From NCBI RefSeq assembly GCF_040802235.1, contig NC_133161.1, positions 109,013,001-109,077,000 of the forward strand: DNA of 64,000 nt. The letters run 5' to 3'. This document shows positions 23,455 through 35,397 of this stretch, one piece after another. Below the pieces are notes generated by a model. The model was not told the DNA's origin, searched no databases, and worked only from the letters and a program-made list of their open reading frames with translations. The stretch's first letter is position 1. Every line of letters starts with the position of its first letter. The DNA comes from Manis javanica. Its lineage: Eukaryota; Chordata; Mammalia; Pholidota; Manidae. Position numbers and translations under genes: made by a program.

Positions 23455-23850
23455 TACTAGTATCTCACTGAGGGTCTGTGAAGGTCTCAATGTGGGTCTC
23501 TGAGATTTCTGTGGTGGTCTGTGAGGGACTCAGGGATTCTGTGAGGGGCCCTGTGTGTGTCTTTGAGAGTCTGTAAAGGGTCTGTGAGGGTCTGGAGGTC
23601 TGCCAGCATCTCAGAGAGGCTCTGTGAGGGTCCCAGTGAAGGTCTATGAGGGTAAGTTTGGATCCCTTGGAAGGTCTGTGAGGGTTTCTGAGGGTCTTTG
23701 AGATACCCTTTGAAAGACCCTGTGAGGGTTGTTGAGAGTCTTAGAGGGTCCCTACAAGGGTATGTGAGGTCCTGTGAGGGTCTGCCATGGTCTCTGTGAG
23801 GGTCCTAGTAAGGATCTGTGAGGGTGCCTGTGTGTCTTTCACAGGTGTTG
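23455..23850. repeat. GGGTCTGTGA-type minisatellite
   Basis: About 390 bases of an irregular ~10-20 base unit built on gggtctgtgag, with variants ggtctctgaga, gggtctttgag and gggtcccagtgaagg. The + strand is G-rich, as in the other arrays left of it. Confidence 0.8.
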
Positions 23851-23869
23851 AGGGTGTTATTGTGGGTCT

Positions 23870-23950
23870 TCACATCCTATGGCTGGCTGCAGGTGATTGG
23901 AGCGATCAAGGCACCCACTTTACTGGAAATGTGTTAGAAGAAGGGGTGCA
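23870..23950 (+). pseudogene. Small integrase fragment of the 13-19 kb ERV family
   Basis: A frame reads [10 protein letters not shown], matching [10 protein letters not shown] near 17840 of the forward provirus. At DNA level gatcaaggcacccactttac aligns with gatcagggcacccattttac. Only about 80 bases survive. It abuts an L1 fragment directly. Confidence 0.7.
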
Positions 23951-23952
23951 GT

Positions 23953-25888
23953 TTCGAAAATCCATCAACATCATCAAAAAGGACAAAAACCACATGATCA
24001 TCTCCATAGATGCTGAAAAAGCATTCAACAAAATTCAACAGCCATTCATGATAAAAACTCTCAACAAAATGGGTAGAGAGGGCAAGTACCTCAACATAAT
24101 AAAGGCTATATATGACGAACCCACAGCCAACATTATACTTAACAGCAAGAAGATGAAAGCTTTTTCTTTAAGATCAGGAACAAGACAAGGATGCCCACTC
24201 TGCCCACTCTAATTCAACATAGTTCTAGAGGTTCTAGCCATGGCAATCAGACAACACAAAGAAATAAAATGTATCCAGATTGGCAAAGAAGAAGTCAAAT
24301 TGTCCCTGTTTGCAGATGACATGATATTGTACATAAAAACCCTAAAAAATTCACTCCAAAACTACTAGATCTAATATCTGAATTCAGCAAAGTTGCGGGA
24401 AACAAAATTAATACACAGAAATCTGTCACATTCCTATACACTAATGATGAACTAGCAGAAAGATAAATCAGGATAACAATTCCATTCACAATTGCATCAA
24501 AAAGAATAAAATACCAAGGAATAAACCTAACCAAGAAAGTTAAAGACCTATACTCTGGAAACTACAAGACACCCTTAAGAGAAATTAAAGAGGATACTAA
24601 TAAATGGAAATTCATCCCATGCTCTTGGCTAGGAAGAATTAATATTGTCAAAATGGCCACCCTGCTTAAAGCAGTCTACAGAATCAATGCAATCCTTATC
24701 AAAATCCAGCATTCTTCAATGAACTAGAGCAAATAGTTCTAAAATTCATATGGAATGACGAAAGACCCCAAATAGCCAAAGCAATCCTGAGAAGGAAGAA
24801 TAAAGCAGGGGGTTAAGCTCCCTGACTTCAAGGTCTACTACAAAGCCACAGTAATCAAGACAATTTGGTACTGGCACAATAACAGACCCATAGACCAATG
24901 GAACAGACTAGAGAGCCCAGATATAAACCCAAGCATACATGGTCAATTAATATACGATAAAGGAGCCTAGGGTATCCAATGGGTAAATGACAACCTCTTC
25001 AACAGCTTGTGTTGGCAAAACTGCATAACTACATAGAATGAAACTGGATTATTGTCTAACCCCACACACAAAAGTAAACTCAAAATGGATAAAAGACCTG
25101 AATGTAAGTCATGAAACCATAAAACTCAGAAAAAAACAGGCAAAAATCTCTTGGACATAAACATGAGCAACTTCTTGAACATATCTCCCCGGGCTAGGGA
25201 AACAAAAGCAAAAATGAACAAGTGGCATTATATCAAAATAAAAAGCTTCTGTACATCAAAGGACACCATTATAAAATCCTAGAGTATGGGAGAATATATT
25301 CATTAATGACATATCTGATAAGGGGTTGACATCCAAATTATATAAAGAGCTCATGCACCTCAACAAACAGAAAGCAAATAAGCCAATTAAAAAATGGGCA
25401 GTGGAGCTGAACAGACAGTTCTCTAAAGAAGAAATTCAGATGGACAACAGGCACATGAAAAGATGCTCCACATCGCTAATCACCAGGGAAATTCAAATTA
25501 AAACCACAATGAGATATCACCTCACACCAGAAAGGATCACCACCATCCAAAAGACAAACAACAAGAAATGTTAGTGAGGTTGTGGAGAAAGGGGAACCCT
25601 CCTACACTGCTGGTGGGAATGTAAATTAGTTCAACCATTGTGGAAAGCAGTATGGAAGGTCCTCAAAAAGCTAAAAATAGAAATACCATTTGACCCAGGA
25701 ATTCCACTCCTGGGAATTTATCCTAAGAATGCAGTAGCACAGTTTGCAAAAGACATATGCACCCCTATGTTTATCACAGCACTATTTACAATAGCCAAGA
25801 AATGGAAGCAACCTAAGTGTCTATTAGTAGATGAATGGATAAAGAAGATGTGTTACATATACACAGTGGAATATTATTCAGCCGTAAG
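23953..25888 (+). mobile_element. L1 LINE fragment, forward: ORF2 RT to C-terminus (left part of a split copy)
   Basis: The homology begins inside the RT domain ([12 protein letters not shown] near 24010). It continues through a FADD-type region near 24310 to the Cys-rich C-terminal domain and EYYSAVS near 25870. Several stops and frameshifts are present, for example around 24210, 24465 and 25260. At 25888 it is cut by the LTR of a class II ERV and resumes at 43486, so it is one copy split by the provirus. Confidence 0.9.
25883..25888. repeat. Target-site duplication of the class II provirus, left copy
   Basis: CGTAAG here pairs with CATAAG at 43486-43491 (one mismatch). Removing the provirus restores continuous L1 sequence across the gap. 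Confidence 0.75.
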
Positions 25889-27731
25889 TGTGGGAGTCCA
25901 GCTCCAGCCTAGGGGTGGGATGCCCGAAGGTGCAGGATGGAGTCGGCATATGGAGAGACAGGACACAGTCAGATGGAGGTGGTCTCTCGACAAAGTGCTG
26001 ATGACAGCTTTATTTATACCATTTTGTACAAGGATATGATTTTTTATTATTCTGATGATTAGTTAGTATAGGCAGTTGGTTAATAAGTATAGGCAAGCTT
26101 TTTTCTTTCTTTTACTTTCTAACCTATTCATGGTTCGTCAAGCATTAGACAGGTGATTGTTTTTCTGTTCCTTGACCAAAACTTTTTCTATCAACATGTC
26201 CTCTATTGTGTTTTACATTTCCATGCAACGCAGTTTCTAAGTAGTGCATGTGACTGTAGGAGTGTGTAGTATGTAGCAGCGACTATGGAGTCTATCAGCT
26301 CAGGGTGTAATACAGGTCACCTAGTGCCACAGTTAGCTAGGATTCTTTCCCACAAAAATATTCTTAGAGGCTTTAATAAATTTATAATCAATCTAAAATC
26401 ATAAACTCATATCTTCACTTTATACCCCTTTATAGGGCACAATAGGCAGCAAACTAAATTTCCCTTTCTTATCTACATTTCTCTTTCTTCTGTGTGGATA
26501 CTAAAATCTCCCTGACATATGCTACACAGGTCTCCATGACTCTACTACTGCAGGGACTAAACAAGTTCTTACATGGTGAACAATGCAAGAGCATTCATAT
26601 CATAGAAACCATTTCTGTTTTAACTACAAACTTTAAACTATAAACAATCACGTCAAATATAATGTATGCTTATTCATTTGATTTTTATACTTTATATGTG
26701 AATCTAATAAAATGTTAATGTAGTAGGTAAATGCAAGATATAGATAGAAAGCATGATTTAGAACTGTAAGAAGGCAGGTATAGATGATCAGGTTTGTGCC
26801 TACAGACCAGGTCTTAATCCAAGCTGAACAAGGGCAACAAAACATCCACAGGTGTAGAAGATTTCTCTCAAAACTGGGGGGGGGGTGAGGTTCTAAGCCT
26901 CACCTCTGTTGGCCCCCTTTTTCTCACCTGATGCCCCCCCTGCGACTGTGCCTGTCTTAGATTGTTCCTCCCTTGAGGAAACTTACCCATCTCTGGCTAA
27001 CCAGCCATCTTACGGGGCCATACAGGGCATAGTACCTTGTATAGTACCTTAAGTAAAGCTGGTAAGTGAGAGAGAAGTAATATTCTTTGAAAAGGCTAGT
27101 TTTTCACCTCTTTGCAGATTTATGCTCCGTGGCTTCTATGCCCAGCACTTGTTTTGAGGTATCTTTACTTCCTGGAAAATTATGGAACTTGGTAATTTCA
27201 CGTATGAGGCACAAATTCTAGTAAAGGGCCATAATTAGGAAAGAAGAAAAACAAACTATAGAAGTAGTAGAGGGAAGAAAACATGAGATGATTAATTAAG
27301 TGTCAACAGGGTTATTCTATTCAATATTTTCTCATGACTCTATTTATATAAAACTTTCCATCACTAGTTTCACTAGCATTGTAAACAAGGGGGGCATTCT
27401 CAGTGGAAATGGGGTGGTCAATGTTTGACTAACTAACAGCAGGTTTTGGCACTTTATGCTAAGATCGCCATTTGGCCCTGCGTGTTCTACTCTTCAGGAG
27501 CAGTCCTGAAAAGCTTTTGGAAGTTTATGTTCTCATCTTTTCCGTGCTGCTTAGGAAAGGTTAGCTTAGTCTTTGGCAACAATGCAAGTAAAAACAAAGC
27601 CAACAGTATAATGGAAAATAACAAAATCAAGGTGGGTAATAGAGGGAGCCAGCTGCAAAGGCCCCTGCCTTATGGGGGTCTTCTTCCAGCCTGTGCTTTG
27701 CTACACAGCTTGAGTAGCATGGCTCCCGGCA
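25889..27731 (-). repeat. 3' LTR of the class II provirus
   Basis: On the minus strand it starts TGCCGGGAGCC (ending at 27731) and ends ...GACTCCCACA at 25889. An ataaataaagctgtcatcag polyadenylation region lies near 26005-26020. A purine tract (reverse of tctccccctttttta, 27732-27746) precedes it. Differences from the other LTR are a few substitutions and a 4-base indel near 26068. Confidence 0.9.
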
Positions 27732-28146
27732 TCTCCCCCTTTTTTATTTTTTAAGGCAAGTTTTAAAGTCTTCAGTTTTAAATAGGTTTTTCTTACACGT
27801 TTGCTTAGCAGTCAGAAAAAGACTGGAAGAAATAAAACAAGAAAAAGAATTATTAAGGCTATAATTCCTAGATTAATAAAAAATGGAAACTAGGCGTTGG
27901 AGGTGGTGTAATCTTGCAGAGTGGCAAGAAAAGATCCCGCTACTTCAGAGGCAGAGGAAGAGGATACGTGAGCAGTGCTAATGTCGCTAATAGTTTGCTG
28001 CAACGGGCCCATATCCAGGGATAAATTGGTATCATCCTACACTCCTAATAAATGATTTTTTATTTTATCCCAGGAAATTTCTGTATCATTATATAAATGA
28101 GGTGTAACACAAATGTATTTGTAGCTACTGTGGCATCTGGTGGTTA
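27732..28146 (-). pseudogene. Env transmembrane-subunit C-terminus of the class II provirus
   Basis: A minus-strand frame near 28040-27895 reads MGPLQQTISDIS and ends in a TAG. The following codons encode a hydrophobic segment (IIALIILFLVLFLPVFF, near 27870-27810), a likely membrane anchor, then a short basic tail. Its position just upstream of the 3' LTR fits Env. The rest of env was separated by the L1 insertion and continues at 37029. Confidence 0.55.
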
Positions 28147-28164
28147 AACGTGTCTTTAAATTTT
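28147..28164. repeat. Target-site duplication of the nested L1, left copy
   Basis: AACGTGTCTTTAAATTTT, repeated exactly at 37011-37028. It borders the complete 28165-37010 insertion. Confidence 0.9.
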
Positions 28165-30123
28165 TTTTTTTCCAGTGGTGAAACATATTTTGTTTATTCA
28201 AAAAAATGAATTTCAAATGAAGTACTTGTTAAATTCAAGGTCTTACATAACAGCATTCCCAGGATTGTACATACTTGTGGGCATTGTTTTTTTTTTTTTT
28301 TGAGAGGGCATCTCTCATATTTATTGATCAAATGGTTGTTAACAACAATAAAATTCAGTATAGGGGGGTCAACGCTCAATGTACAATCATTAATCCATCT
28401 CAAGTCTAATTCTCATCAGTCTCCAATCTTCTGAAGCATAACGAACAAGTTCTTACATCGTGAACGAATTCTTACATAGTGAATAAATTCTTACATGGTG
28501 AACAGTACAAGGGCAGTCATCACAGAAACTTTCGGTTTTGATCATGCAATATGACCTATAAACAATCAGGTCAAATATGAATATTCGTTTGATTTTTGTA
28601 CTTGATTTATATGTTGATCCGACATTTCTCCTATTATTATTATTATTTTATTTTTAATAAAATGCTGAAGTGGTAGGTAGATGCAAGATAAAGGTAGAAA
28701 ACATAGTTTAGTGCTGTAAGAAGGCAAATGTAGATGATCAGATGATCAGGTGTGTGCCTATGGACTAAGTATTAATCCAGGCGAGACAAGGGCAGCAAGA
28801 CATCCACGGATGCAGAAGATTTCTCTCAAAGCAGGGGGGGTGAGGTTCTGAGCCTCACCTCTGTTGATCCCCAAATTCTCACCTGATGGCCCCCCTGTGA
28901 CTGTGCCTGTCTTAGGTTGTTCCTCCCTTGAGGAATCTTACCCGTCTCTGGCTAACCAGTCATCTTCCGGGGCCATACAGGGAAATGTAAAGTTGGTAAG
29001 TGAGAGAGAAGCCATATTGTTTGCAAAGGTTAGCTTTTTACTTCTTTGCAGATTTATGCCCTGTGGCTTCTATGCCCAGCACTTGTCTCGAGGTATCTTT
29101 ACCACCTGGAGGAATTATGATACTCGGTAAATTCGATATGAGGCACGAATTCTATTTAAGGTTTGTAATTAGGAAGGAAGAAGAAAAGCTATAGATGTAG
29201 CATATGAAGGAAACATGGGAGGATTGATTATTTCTTTGACATATCTTCTTGAAGAGTACCTTAAGTATGTATAGGTTTTAAACTACTAACTAATTTGCAC
29301 ACAGATATTAACATAATAGGAATATGGTGACATAAACAAAGCAAATCTATAATTACCATCCATCTCCAGTGAAGCCAAGAAAACCATTTAGGCACTCTAG
29401 GCATTTGTGAAAATTTATCTATGATATGATGGATATTGTCCAACTGTACTTGAACCATCAGACAAATTAAAGCAGCCCATTTCTGGGATCTGTTCACATC
29501 CCATATGTTCTTTTAACCATAGATAGTCTATAGTCATGAGATTTTGGAGTGCTACAACTTGCACCCCTCCCAACTCCTGGTTGAGTTCCAACAGTACAGA
29601 TCCGGTCAAATTCGTTGTCTCACTGTATGCACATGCCAGCCTAGACATCTCCCTCCTCATTCTTATGGCAAGTCCAGGAGACGGTGGGCTGGATGCAGCC
29701 ACAACCGCAGCATCGTCCGGATCCCTGTGGAGGCTTTTTGATGATCATCCCCCGGCACAAGTCCTCCAGAGGGTGCTGATGCCGGAAGCTCCTCCTCATA
29801 TCGTATCTTAGTTCATTTTCTGGGTATCCAAGCTAGGCCTTGATCTTCTGCATAGAAACAAACAGACCCTTTGCCCACACTTTGACATGCCCTCTATACC
29901 ACTGTGCAGAACTCATTGGAGGTCAGCACACAGTAACTGCTTTTTTTTTTCTTTTTAATTAAGAGAAAGGAATATTATCAGAAAAGAGTACCTCCATAGC
30001 TGATCATCTGACACCCTTTAAGTGATCAACATTAAGGATATTTAAAGCATGCGTTGATCTTTGATTTACCAATAGTTTTATCCTGTTAAGGAGTAATCCC
30101 CCTTTTCTTTCTTTTTTTTTTTT
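28165..30123 (-). mobile_element. Sequence between the L1 poly(A) and its target duplication (candidate 3' transduction)
   Basis: In sense order after the L1 tail (T-run 30112-30123) come about 150 bases of unassigned sequence (29958-30110) and an env/LTR retrocopy (29940-28287). Then come about 115 bases (28286-28172) containing gaataaacaaaatatg, a polyadenylation signal, and finally a second T-run (28161-28171) abutting the target duplication. The order signal, tail, duplication is what read-through of the L1 signal would leave. Later insertion into the tail is the alternative. Confidence 0.55.
28287..29940 (-). mobile_element. ERV env/LTR-derived retroposon, copy A
   Basis: A reversed copy ending in a poly(A) (T-run 28287-28301). 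Just before the tail the sense strand has gatcaataaatatgagagat, a polyadenylation signal. From left to right on the + strand are LTR-like sequence (28302-29250), then env transmembrane-like sequence (minus frame around 29702-29415, LLELNQELGGVQ), then more env-like sequence to 29940. It is homologous to copies at 38619-39635 and 62168-63568, and extends further 5' than either. No clear target duplication of its own was found. Confidence 0.75.
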
Positions 30124-30464
30124 AAATTTTTAATCTATACTTACATGAAGAATACTATGTTTACTATGCTCTCCCCTATATCAGGTCCCCCCTAACAACC
30201 ATATTACGGTTACTGTCCATCAGCTTAGCAAAATGTTGTAGAGTCACTACTTGTCCTCTCTGTGTTGTGCAGCCCACCCTCCCCTTGCTCCCTCCCCCCC
30301 ATGCATGCTAATCTTAATACCCCCCTTCTTCTTCCCCCCCTTATCCCTCCCTGCCGACCCATCCTCCCCAGTTCCTTTCCCTTTGGTACCTGTTAGTCCA
30401 TTTTTGGGTTCTGTAATTCTGCTGCTGTTTTGTTCCTTCAGTTTTTCCTTTGTTCCTATACTCC

Positions 30465-33400
30465 TCAGATGAGTGAAATCATTTGGTATTTCTCTTTCTC
30501 CGCTTGGCTTATTTCACTGAGCATAATACTCTCCAGCTCCATCCATGTTGCTGCAAATGGTTGGATTTTTCCACTTCTTATGGCTGAGTAGTATTCCATT
30601 GTGTATATGTACCACATCTTCTTTATCCATTCATCTACCGATGGACATTTAGGTTGCTTCCAATTCTTGGCTATTGTAAATAGTGCTGCGATAAACATAG
30701 GAGTGCATCTGTATTTCTCAAACTTGATTGCTGCGTTCTTAGGGTAAATTCCTAGGAGTGGAAATCCTGGGTCAAATGGTAGGTCTGTTTTGAGCATTTT
30801 GATGCACCTCCATACTGCTTTCCACATGGTTGAACTAATTTACATTCCCACCAGCAGTGTAGGAGGGTTCCTCTTTCTCCACAGCCTCGCCAACATTTGT
30901 TGTTGTTTGTCTTTTGGATGGCAGCCATCCTTACTGGTGGGAGGTGATACCTCATTGTAGTTTTAATTTGCATTTCTCTGATAATTAGCGATGTGGAGCA
31001 TCTTTTCATGTGTCTCTTGGCCATCTGTACTTCTTTTTTGGAGAACTTTCTGTTCAGTTCCTCTGCCCATTTTTTAATTGGGTTATTTGTTTTTTGTTTG
31101 TCGAGGCGTGTGAGCTCTTTATATATTCTGGACGTCAAGCCTTTATCGGATGTGTCATTTTCAAATATATTCTCCCATACTGTAGGGTTCCTTTTTGTTC
31201 TATTGATGGTGTCTTTCGCTGTACAGAAGCTTTTCAGCTTAATGTAGTCCCACTTGCTCATTTTTGCTGTTGTTTTCCTTGCCCGGGGAGATATGTTCAA
31301 GAAGAGATCACTCATGTTTAAGTCTAAGAGGTTTTTGCCTATGTTTTTTTCCAAGAGTTTAATGGTTTCATGACTTACATTCAGGTCTTTGATCCATTTT
31401 GAGTTTACCTTTGTATATGGGGTTAGACAATGGTCCAGTTTCATTCTCCTACATGTAGCTGTCCAGTTTTGCCAGCACCATCTGTTGAAGAGACTGTCAT
31501 TTTGCCATTGTATGTCCATGGCTCCTTTATCAAATATTAATTGACCATATATGTTTGGGTTAATTTCTGGGGTCTCTAATCTGTTCCACTGGTCTGTGGC
31601 TCTGTTCTTGTGCCAGTACCAAATTGTCTTGATTACTATGGCTTTGTAGTAGAGCTTGAAGTTGGGGAGTGAGATCCCCCCTACTTTATTCTTCTTTTTC
31701 AGGATTGCTTTGGCTATTTGGGGTCTTTGGTGTTTCCATATGAATTTTTGAATTATTTGTTCCAATTCATTGAAGAATGTTGCTGGTAATTTGAGAGGGA
31801 TTGCATCAAATCTGTATATTGCTTTGGGCAGGATGGCCATTTTGATGATATTAATTCTTCCTAGCCATGAGCATGGGATGAGTTTCCATTTATTAGTGTC
31901 CCCTTTAATTTCTCTTAAGAGTGACTTGTAGTTTTCATAGTATAAGTCTTTCACTTCTTTGGTTAGGTTTATTCCTAGGTATTTTATTCTTTTTGATGCA
32001 ATGGTGAATGGAATTGTTTTCCTGATTTCTCTTTCTATTGATTCGTTGTTAGTGTATAGGAAAGCTACAGATTTCTGTGTGTTAATTTTGTATCCTGCAA
32101 CTTTGCTGTATTCTGATATCAGTTCTAGTAGTTTTGGAGTGGAGTCTTTAGGGTTTTTTATGTACAGTATCATATCATCTGCAAATAGTGACAGTTTAAC
32201 TTCTTCTTTACCAATCTGGATTCCTTGTATTTCTTTGTTTTGTCTGATTGCCGTGGCTAGGACCTCCAGTACTATGTTAAATAACAGTGGGGAGAGTGGG
32301 CATCCCTGTCTGGTTCCCGATCTCAGTGGAAATGCTTTCAGCTTCTCGCTGTTCAGTATAATGCTGGCTGTGGGTTTATCATATATGGCCTTTATTATGT
32401 TGAGGTACTTGCCCTCTATTCCCATTTTGCTGAGAGTTTTTATCATGAATGGATGTTGAATTTTGTCAAATGCTTTTTCAGCATCTATGGAGATGATCAT
32501 GTGGTTTTTGTCTTTCTTTTTGTTGATGTGGTGGATGATGTTGATGGATTTTCGAATGTTGTACCATCCTTGCATCCCTGGGATGAACCCCACTTGGTCA
32601 TGGTGTATGATCCTTTTGATATACTGTTGAATTCTGTTTGGTAATATTTTATTGAGTATTTTTGCATCTACATTCATCAGGGATATTGGTCTGTAATTTT
32701 CTTTTTTGGTGGGGTCTTTTCCTGGTTTTGGTATTAGGGTGATGTTGGCTTCATAGAATGAGTTTGGGAGTATTCCCTCTTCTTCTATTTTGTGGAACAC
32801 TTTAAGGAGAATGGGTATTATGTCTTCTCTGTGTGTCTGATAAAATTCCGAGGTAAATCCGTCCGGCCCCGGGGTTTTGTTCTTGGGTAGTTTTTTGATT
32901 ACCGTTTCAATTTCTTTGCTTGTAATTGGTTTGTTTAAGTTTTGTGTTTCTTCCTTGGTCAGTCTTGGGAGGTTGTATTTTTCTAGGAAGTTGTCCATTT
33001 CTTCTAGGTTTTCCAGCTTGTTGGCATATAGGTTTTCATAGTAGTCTTTAATAATTCTTTGTATTTCTGTGGAGTCTGTCGTGATTTTTCCATTCTCATT
33101 TCTGATTATGTTGATTTGTGTTGACTCTCCTTTTCTCTTAATAAGTTGGGATAGAGGCTTATCTATTTTGTTTATTTTCTGAAAGAACCAGCTCTTGGTT
33201 TCCTTGATTTTTGCTATTGTTTTATACTTCTCAATTTTGTTTATTTCTTCTCTGATCTTTATTATGTCCCTCCTTCTGCTAACTTTAGGCCTCATTTGTT
33301 CTTCTTTTTCCAGTTTTAATAATTGTGATGTTAGACTATTCATTTGGGATTGTTCTTCCTTCTTCAAGTGTGCCTGGATTGCTATATACTTTCCTCTCAA

Positions 33401-34305
33401 GACTGCTTTCGCTGCATCCCACAGAAGTTGGGGCTTAGTGTTGTTGTTGTCTTTTGTTTCTATATATACCTTGATCTCTATTTTGATTTGTTCATTGATC
33501 CATTGATTATTTAGTAGCATGTTGTTAAGCCTCCATGTGTTTGTGAGCCTTTTTGTTTTCTTTGTAGAATTTATTTCTACTTTCATACCTTTGTGGTCTG
33601 AAAAATTGGTTGGTAGAATTTCAATATTTTGGAATTTACTGAGGCTCTTTTTGTGAGCTAGTATGTGGCCTATTCTGGAGAATGTTCCATGTGCACTTGA
33701 GAAGAATGTATATCCTGTTGCTTTTGGATGTAGAGTTCTATAGATGTCTATTAGGTCCATCTGTTCTAGTGTGTTGTTCAGTGCCTGTGTGTCTTTACTT
33801 ATTTTCTGCCCGGTGGATCTATCCTTTGGGGTGAGTGGTGTGTTGAAGTCTCCTACAATGAATGCATTGCAGTCTATTTCCCTCTTTAGTTCTGTTAGTA
33901 TTTGCTTCACATATGCTGGTGCTCCTGTATTGGGTGCATATATATTTAGAATGGTTATATCCTCTTGTTGGACTGAGCCCTTTATCATTATGTAGTGGCC
34001 TTCTTTATCTCTTGTTACTTTTTTTTTTTGAAGTCTATTTTGTCTGATATTAGTACTGCAACCCCTGCTTTCTTCACACTGTTGTTTGCCTGAAATATGT
34101 TTTTCCATCCCTTGACTTTTAGTCTATGCTTATCTTTGGGTTTAAGGTGAGTTTCTTGTAAGCAGCATATAGATGGGTCTTGCTTTTTTATCCATTCTAT
34201 TACTCTATGTCTTTTGATTGGTGCATTAAGTCCATTTACATTTAGGGTGACTATTGAGAGATATGTACTTATTGCCATTTCAGGCTTTAGATTCGTGGTT
34301 ACCAA
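30465..34305 (-). pseudogene. L1 ORF2 (endonuclease-reverse transcriptase) with two frameshifts
   Basis: ORF2p nicks the target and primes reverse transcription there. The start is at 34305 (MVTTNLKPEM). The N-terminal endonuclease contains LNVNGLNAPIKRH and CCLQETHLK. The frame slips at an 11-T run (34019-34029) and resumes for 1100 codons. The RT domain has [11 protein letters not shown] near 32190-32170. The Cys-rich end has [16 protein letters not shown] near 30860. A second slip near 30826 is a lost base (catgtgg where the forward copy at 25635 has cattgtgg). After it the last ~120 codons (30827-30465) end in a normal stop. Apart from these two slips it is intact. Confidence 0.9.
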
Positions 34306-34473
34306 AGGTTCAAGGTTAGCTTCTTTAGTATCTTACTGCCTAACTTAGCTCGCTTATTGAGCTGTTATATACACTGTCTGGAGATTCTTTTCTTCTCTCC
34401 CTTCTTATTCCTCCTCCTCCATTCTTCATATGTTGTGTGTTTTGTTCTGTGCTCTTTTTAGGGGTGCTCCCAT

Positions 34474-35397
34474 CTAGAGCAGTCCCTGTAGGATGCCCTG
34501 TAGAGGTGGGTTGTGGGAAGCAAATTTCCTCAGCTTTTGCTTGTCTGGGAATTGTTTGATCCCACCATCATATTTAAATGATATTTGTGCTGGATACAGT
34601 ATCCTTGGTTCAAGGCCCTTCTGTTTCATTGCATTAAGTATATCATGCCATTCTCTTCTGGCCTGTAGGGTTTCTGTTGAGAAGTCTGATGTTAGCCTGA
34701 TTGGTTTTCCTTTATAGGTGACCTTTTTCTCTCTAGCTGCCTTTAAAACTCTTTCCTTGTCCTTGATCCTTGCCATGTTAATTACTATGTGTCTTGGTGT
34801 TGTCCTCCTTGGATCCTTTCTGTTGGGGGTTCTGTGTAATTCCATGGTCTGTTCGATTATTTCCTCCCCCAGTTTGGGGAAGTTTTCAGCAATTATTTCT
34901 TCAAAGACACTTTCTATCCCTTTTCCTCTTTCTTCCTCTTCTGGTATCCCTATAATACGAATGTTATTCCTTTTGTATTGGTCACATATTTCTCTTAGTG
35001 TTGTTTCATTCCTGGAGATCCTTTTATCTCTCTCTATGTCAGCTTCTATATGTTCCTATTCTCTGGCTTCTATTCCTTCAATGGCCTCTTGCATCTTATC
35101 CATTCTGCTTATAAATCCTTCCAGGGATTGTTTCACTTCTGTGATCTCTTTCCTGACATCTGTGATCTCCTTCCGGACTTCATCCCACTGCTCTTGCATT
35201 TTTCTCTGCATCTCATCCCACTGCTCTTGCATTTTTCTCTGCATCTCATCCCATTGCTCTTGCATTTTTCTCTGCATCTCTGTCAGCATGTTCATGATTT
35301 TTATTTTGAATTCTTTTTCAGGAGGACTAGTTAGGTCTGTCTCCTTCTCAGGTGTTGTCTCTGTGATCTTTGTCTGCCTGTAGTTTTGCCTTTTCAT
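34474..35397 (-). pseudogene. L1 ORF1 (RNA-binding chaperone) with one internal stop
   Basis: 308 codons from ATG at 35397 to the stop ending at 34474, in a single frame except for one TAG at 35056-35058. The N-terminal part is charged. The coiled-coil part carries three consecutive copies of an 11-residue heptad-like unit (MQRKMQEQWDE), encoded by 33-base tandem repeats at about 35182-35282. The C-terminal RNA-binding domain has ARIKDKERVLKAAREK and LQARREWHDI. ORF1p trimerises and coats L1 RNA. Confidence 0.9.

Noticed and set aside
28287..29940. Retroposon copy A as an insertion with its own target duplication
   Set aside because: I searched both flanks by eye and found only T-rich sequence in common, so an independent insertion event cannot be shown.
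30251..35383. Forward frames up to 221 codons across the reverse L1 (for example 34718-35383)
   Set aside because: These are antisense to L1 ORF1 and ORF2 and reflect their A-rich codons; they are not independent genes.
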